A stretch of DNA of 64,000 bases, taken from contig JBANDB010000017.1 in NCBI GenBank assembly GCA_037576215.1, forward strand, positions 1,054,001 through 1,118,000, read 5' to 3'. Below are positions 60,010 through 64,000 of this stretch, piece after piece. The notes below the pieces were generated by a model. It saw only the letters and a program-made list of their open reading frames with translations, was not told the DNA's origin and made no database searches. How positions within the stretch are numbered: the stretch's first letter is position 1; each line of letters starts with the position of its first letter. A program made the position numbers and the translations under genes. This stretch comes from Armillaria gallica. Taxonomy: Eukaryota > Basidiomycota > Agaricomycetes > Agaricales > Physalacriaceae.

Positions 60010-62543
60010 TTAGTTAGTTTCTTCCTTCGACATAGATAAACTCTGCAATTCGATCAGTACCCGACTAGGTGAGAATGAAAATGCGGAACGTACATGCCAG
60101 CGACAATTATAATCAACGCTACGACACCCCCAACTACACCCCCAATAATGGCCGCCTTGTGCCGTTGGAAATAGCTCTGTGAATCCGGATCGACGAATGT
60201 GTATTTTCTGTTGGGCAATTCCGCTTTCGTTGGCGGATTCGTCGGATCGAAACAATATTGTTGGAAGCACTTTGAACATACATCTGATCGCGGTACTGAG
60301 GGTGTTGACTTTAGTCGCGCTCGATCGATAGCTGCGCATTGTAGGCAGTCCCCAAAGTTGGAATCCGGCGAGTTGGAGTTGGGTACAAATCCTCCGATGG
60401 TGTTGGAGAAGACTTGGTCGATGAAGAGTTGGCTATGTTTCTGCGTGTAAGACAATTTGAAGGTGTCGGTGCTGTGGGCACCGTCAGTAGAGGCTAACAC
60501 ACGCATTAAGCATTACACTTACTTGGTGACCGGATTATCCCCTGTCAGAGGCGGAGAATTTGGTAAGTAGATGACGAGCGGATATTCTGGTGGTGATTGC
60601 TGTGGATCGCAACCGAAGAAAGTGGGCCTTTGATTGGCACCGGCATCGATGAATTCCTGGCTGGTGGAAGGGATCGGAGGGAATTGTTGATGCTAAAAAC
60701 AATGGCCAATCAAGAGAGAGAAGGTGCTGAGAATGGGTCTAACCGACCGTGTCATTAAGGAATTTCGACGTTCTATTCGTGGTGAAGAGAGGAGCATCGC
60801 CGCTGCAACTAGTTGAAGCATAGCAGTGTTCCAAGAAAAGAAGCAGCTTACATTGGCCAGTTATTGTCATCATCGGCACTCGAATCTACACCTACAATGA
60901 CGTCAAGTCCTCTAGCCTTGACTAGTAAAGGACTGAAAGGCACGACCTCGCCATTGGATCCTCCATCAATAAGCTCCAGCCAGTCACTATTCGTATCCGC
61001 GAACGTGGAAGGTGCGACATTCCTGAAAGAGCTGTTCCCGAGTTAGAACATAACGAGAAGCAACATCCGAAATTCACCCACTTGGGCCAGTTGGCGACGT
61101 CATCATCTCGGGTTCGAACATCTTCTAATAACCGCGCCAATAAATGTGTCACCACCTTGAAATATTCGCTGTCCATCAATTCCTCCCTGTGCTCGTCGAG
61201 GATTTGCTACATCCAAACGTTGCATCAAACGCGCTTTCATCCAGGCTGATATGAATCTTACATTGAACAGACTCGAACTAGTCCCCATCACAAACCCAGT
61301 TTCATCAAGACCTTCGAGGCAGGCCTGGTCATTCACGGGCTTTCCATCAGTCAGGTTAGACCCGGCGAATTTGAGATCTATCGCGGCGGAAAGACTTGGG
61401 TCATACGAAGCCAGCTCCAGCGGAGAGAACTGTCAGAACACCTTATCAGAAGAAGTACTAGATGACGACGATGACGCATCGTACCTCGAAAACTGTAGCT
61501 TCGGGTGGCAAGATGCCAGTATAATTCGATCCATTTGGTCGGGAGTTTGCTAGAATGATAGGAAATGGAACACTCTGTTGCTGGTACACGTGAGATGCAG
61601 GTATATTAGACCACAGTTGTCCGGCTCCATGGGCAGAATCGTTCGTATAGAAGTTTGCCCTAGTGGTTTGATTTAAAAAATGGTACGACAGCGCCCTAGG
61701 CAGAAGAAAACGTGTTAAATTGCCAGATATAAGCATAAAAGGAAAAGGAAATATACCGGGACCAAGGATCCGTTAAACTGGTGTCGCTATACACGCCAAG
61801 GATACCGTTATTGTGCGCCACGAAACGCATGAAAGTGGACTCACAGCCCCTTACTGGCTTTCGCGATAACACTCAACATAATGCTCCCATAGTATGCTTG
61901 ATTGTCGTCATTAAATATATTGTCACCGTCTGGGAGGAAGAGATCTAAGTCGAGAAGCCACCCTGCCAGATCATTTCCATTCCCAAAAACCATATCCTGT
62001 ATGGTGGGGAAATCGTTTGAGTACAGCGAAGAAGTGAGCCAAGATCCGCCTGTTGTAACCTGTAAATAGACGTCGCCACCTGTACGCATAGTGCTTACCT
62101 GATAACCCAGCCAAGTATGATGCAACCTGCAGCAGGCCTCCTGTTCCCGCTTGCTTCGCGGAGGCGTTACGCGAGTCCAAAGAATTAAGGACGCCGGCGC
62201 CATATAAACTTGCTCGGAATCCTCCCCCACTCAATGCTATACCGACCCTGGGAGCATTCTCTGCAGAGAAGGTCATATTGTATCCTAGCGTGGAGCCATT
62301 ACCTATCCACGTATTCCAAGCCTCTAGGGTGACGCGTTCTCGGCCTTGGATGAAGTCGATCTCGCTTGGATTCAGGCTTTGGTTTTGAGCGGAGAAGACG
62401 CGGAGGAGAGAAGTCTGTGGACATGTTACTCCCGTGGAAGGTGCATAGTTTGTCACTGAAAGCCCTTGAGCGGCCACACGCGCGAGACAGAGCGTTAGGA
62501 CGACTAGAACACGAGGCAGAGGGCTGCCAGAAAGCTGAAACAT
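60010..62543 (-). CDS. Secreted, membrane-anchored lysophospholipase / phospholipase B
   Basis: Exon 1 is 62543-62099, exon 2 starts at 62049, and several further short introns follow. A signal peptide (PRVLVVLTLCLARVAAQ) opens the protein. The PLA2_B-type domain shows RVGIALSGGGFRASLYGAG (oxyanion region) and YLAGLSGGSWLTSSLY (nucleophile Ser148, split by intron 1). Then come FLPDGDNIFNDDNQAYYGSI, TDPWSRALSYHFLNQT and PIILANSRPNGSNYTG. Near the C-terminus is a Cys-containing motif (CSKCFQQYCFD), then one membrane helix (AAIIGGVVGGVVALIIIVAG). The end is either 60054 (unspliced) or 60010 (48 nt intron). Role by family: removal of acyl chains from (lyso)phospholipids at the cell surface or in the secretome. 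Exons in the middle were checked by motif, not base by base. Confidence 0.85.
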
Positions 62544-62938
62544 CTAGAGGGGGGGTAACCAAGCGTGATTTCTGGTTTATCTCCCATGCTTTTATGATTA
62601 CGTTGAAAGATCATCAAGTTTTGTTCCGATTGTTATTAACTTATAGCCAGGACATCTTTTCGCCCTGACGATGATCTCGACCACCACTGACCTGTTTCAC
62701 CGACAGCGCCGACCATTAAAGCCTTGGTGGGCGAGTTTGAACGCCGATCTCAGTATATGAAATGTGGGACGGAATACTGTTTGACGTGAGCGGCGAAATA
62801 GACGGAAACTGACCCGGGGCGCAAGTACGCTGGAAAACAAATGGAATTATATTACAGCTGTATGATACAAAACTAAAATGGGAATGATGAGAACTATAGG
62901 ATATCGGAAGCAGAAGAATGTTAAACGTACCGGGGCGG
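62544..62938. other. Intergenic region
   Basis: Promoter of the lysophospholipase gene and 3' flank of mL41, both minus strand. No other feature is seen. Confidence 0.6.
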
Positions 62939-63527
62939 TTATAGCACGCTCAGTTCCCTGAGCTTCTTCCCGGATGGCGTCTCCACTGAGGTAGGGACGG
63001 CCGATGAGTCAGCTACAGCCAGCTCGTTCGAGGGCGTCTTGTTTTTACCCTGCCCTTGCCGTTGACCAGCTGCTCGCCTCATGACCCTGAGAAAATGCTC
63101 CGGTGTAAGGCCTCCATTTGTCGCAAATTTTCCAAACGCCGCCCGTTCCTCCTCCTTGGTCAGATGTACATTGCGCTCGACATAGGGTTTGAGCTAGGGC
63201 CGGTCAGGACATATCCGGGGAGAGTCGAAAGGTCCACGCACAGGCGATGATTCTATTGCTTCGATGGGAGGTGCAATGAATATACGGACTTTCTCATCCA
63301 ACAAGCGGTATTTCGCTTTGCCACGGATTACATGTTTACCAGGTGCACCGGTTCGAGGACCACCAGATAAGGCCGTTTGTCTAGTGCCTATGACACGACG
63401 AGTCCTCAGTTTCAGGATTACATCGCCTCAATAGTAGATGCCGACCTTTGTAGAAGTCCTTTCCGGCGCGTTTTGAGGTGAGGGGTCGCCGCGACGCCTT
63501 TGAGAGCCGCGCCAATGTCGGGAACAT
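62939..63527 (-). CDS. MRPL27: Mitochondrial large ribosomal subunit protein mL41
   Basis: Three exons: 63527-63446, 63387-63242, 63193-62939, giving 160 aa. It opens with MFPTLARLSKASRRPLTSKR, a presequence running into the conserved AGKDFYKG. Then come TGAPGKHVIRGKAKYRLLDE, VRIFIAPPIEAIE and KPYVERNVHLTKEEERAAFG. The C-terminus is a Gln/Lys-rich extension. The order matches the fungal Mrpl27/mL41 family of the mitoribosome. Introns are 58 and 48 nt, GT-AG and in phase. It is transcribed away from TSR3, with 110 bases between the start codons. Confidence 0.9.
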
Positions 63528-63637
63528 GGGAAGAGAGAAATTTCAAGGCGTGAGAGAATGCAGAAAAAGGTTCTCACGATCCATCTGTCCGATCACTTTC
63601 CTCTTTCTGCCCTCCACGACTACTATTATACATCTCA
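63528..63637. promoter_or_regulatory. 110 bp divergent promoter of mL41 and TSR3
   Basis: Only 110 bases separate the start codons of two genes that both serve ribosome production (mitochondrial and cytosolic). No TATA box is seen. A shared, TATA-less bidirectional promoter is the natural inference. Confidence 0.6.
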
Positions 63638-64000
63638 ATGGGAAAGAAGAATTCAGATCTCTCTTCAGCATCATCTAGTCGTGGCAAACGTAGTAAGTCT
63701 GCTGGCCGTGGCCGTTCCCGTGGATCAGGATTCAAGCGTGGCGGGAGGAATGTTACCGGTTCTGATGAACGTCCGGAAAGTGCAATCGACAACATAGGTG
63801 AGAGTAGCACCGGTGATAGTGAAGATGGTGAAAAAGGTTGATATTTTTTCTCCGGTTTCACATCTGGGTACTGATTCTATCTGCAGAAGATGACACCACT
63901 ATCAATGTACCGGTCGCCATGTGGGTTAGTTCATCAGCACGACCAGAGGTTCATGCTTGACTCCAGACCAGGATTTTGACCATTGCGATCCACGACGATG
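63638..64000 (+). CDS. TSR3: TSR3, 18S rRNA aminocarboxypropyltransferase (5' part)
   Basis: Exons 63638-63836, 63887-63924 and 63972 onward, cut by the window edge. The first exon codes for a Ser/Arg/Gly-rich N-terminal tail of about 66 residues beginning MGKKNSDLSSASSSRGKR. The second exon holds VPVAMW and the third DFDHCDPRR, together the highly conserved opening of the Tsr3 fold (VAMWDFDHCDP-type). The enzyme transfers the aminocarboxypropyl group from SAM to the hypermodified pseudouridine of 18S rRNA. The N-terminal basic tail is unusual in position, as many homologues carry charged extensions at the C-terminus instead. Confidence 0.88.

Overview
This window is nuclear DNA of a filamentous basidiomycete, most likely an Agaricomycete. 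The evidence is the many short (about 46-65 nt) GT-AG introns, very small exons, TATA boxes, and a gene set that includes RlpA-like and GH16 wall enzymes, a DASH subunit, fibrillarin, PAM17, TSR3 and fungal mitoribosomal proteins. I saw no bacterial operon features, no CRISPR array and no rRNA or tRNA gene. Genes were rebuilt by hand-splicing, checking that codon phase is kept across every junction quoted.

Layout. 1-3.6 kb: one choline-transporter-like (CTL/PNS1) membrane protein. 3.6-21.8 kb: an 18 kb gene-poor stretch with only two intact genes, a paralogous pair of unknown function on opposite strands (9.4-10.2 kb minus, 16.5-17.2 kb plus). It also holds two other pairs of diverged inverted sequence and at least one decayed gene, so it looks like an old duplicated and eroding block. 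21.9-24.7 kb: a USP10/Ubp3-type ubiquitin protease. 25.0-30.1 kb: two minus-strand GH16 genes. The first is joined to an RlpA-like double-psi beta-barrel domain and carries a stop at an expected Trp. 30.8-33.7 kb: a GH31 alpha-xylosidase. 34.8-36.8 kb: DASH subunit Dad3 and fibrillarin. 38.1-40.1 kb: a 13-exon monocarboxylate-type MFS transporter. 40.8-44.8 kb: a CSC1/RSN1-type 7TM channel. 45.3-46.7 kb: a small glutaredoxin-like gene with a ZCCHC8-like zinc-knuckle/PSP gene, partly overlapping in different frames. 47.4-49.5 kb: PAM17 and a cupin, divergently transcribed. 50.4-53.9 kb: a membrane-anchored GtaA-type glutaminase with a nonsense codon. 54.8-57.4 kb: mitochondrial tRNA 2-thiouridylase and mitoribosomal mL54. 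58.3-59.1 kb: an unknown Ser/Arg-rich protein. 60.0-62.5 kb: a secreted, membrane-anchored lysophospholipase. 62.9-64.0 kb: mitoribosomal mL41 and the 5' end of TSR3, sharing a 110 bp divergent promoter.

Functional themes. The right half is housekeeping, with mitochondrial import and translation (PAM17, SLM3/MTU1, mL54, mL41) and ribosome biogenesis (NOP1, TSR3) close together. They are interleaved with secreted enzymes for wall glucan, xyloside, glutamine and phospholipid. No single new pathway is evident. The most unusual observations are the DPBB-GH16 fusion, two Trp-to-stop lesions in secreted-enzyme genes, a hidden three-exon glutaredoxin gene under a misleading long ORF, possible GC-AG introns, and the inverted duplicated block on the left.
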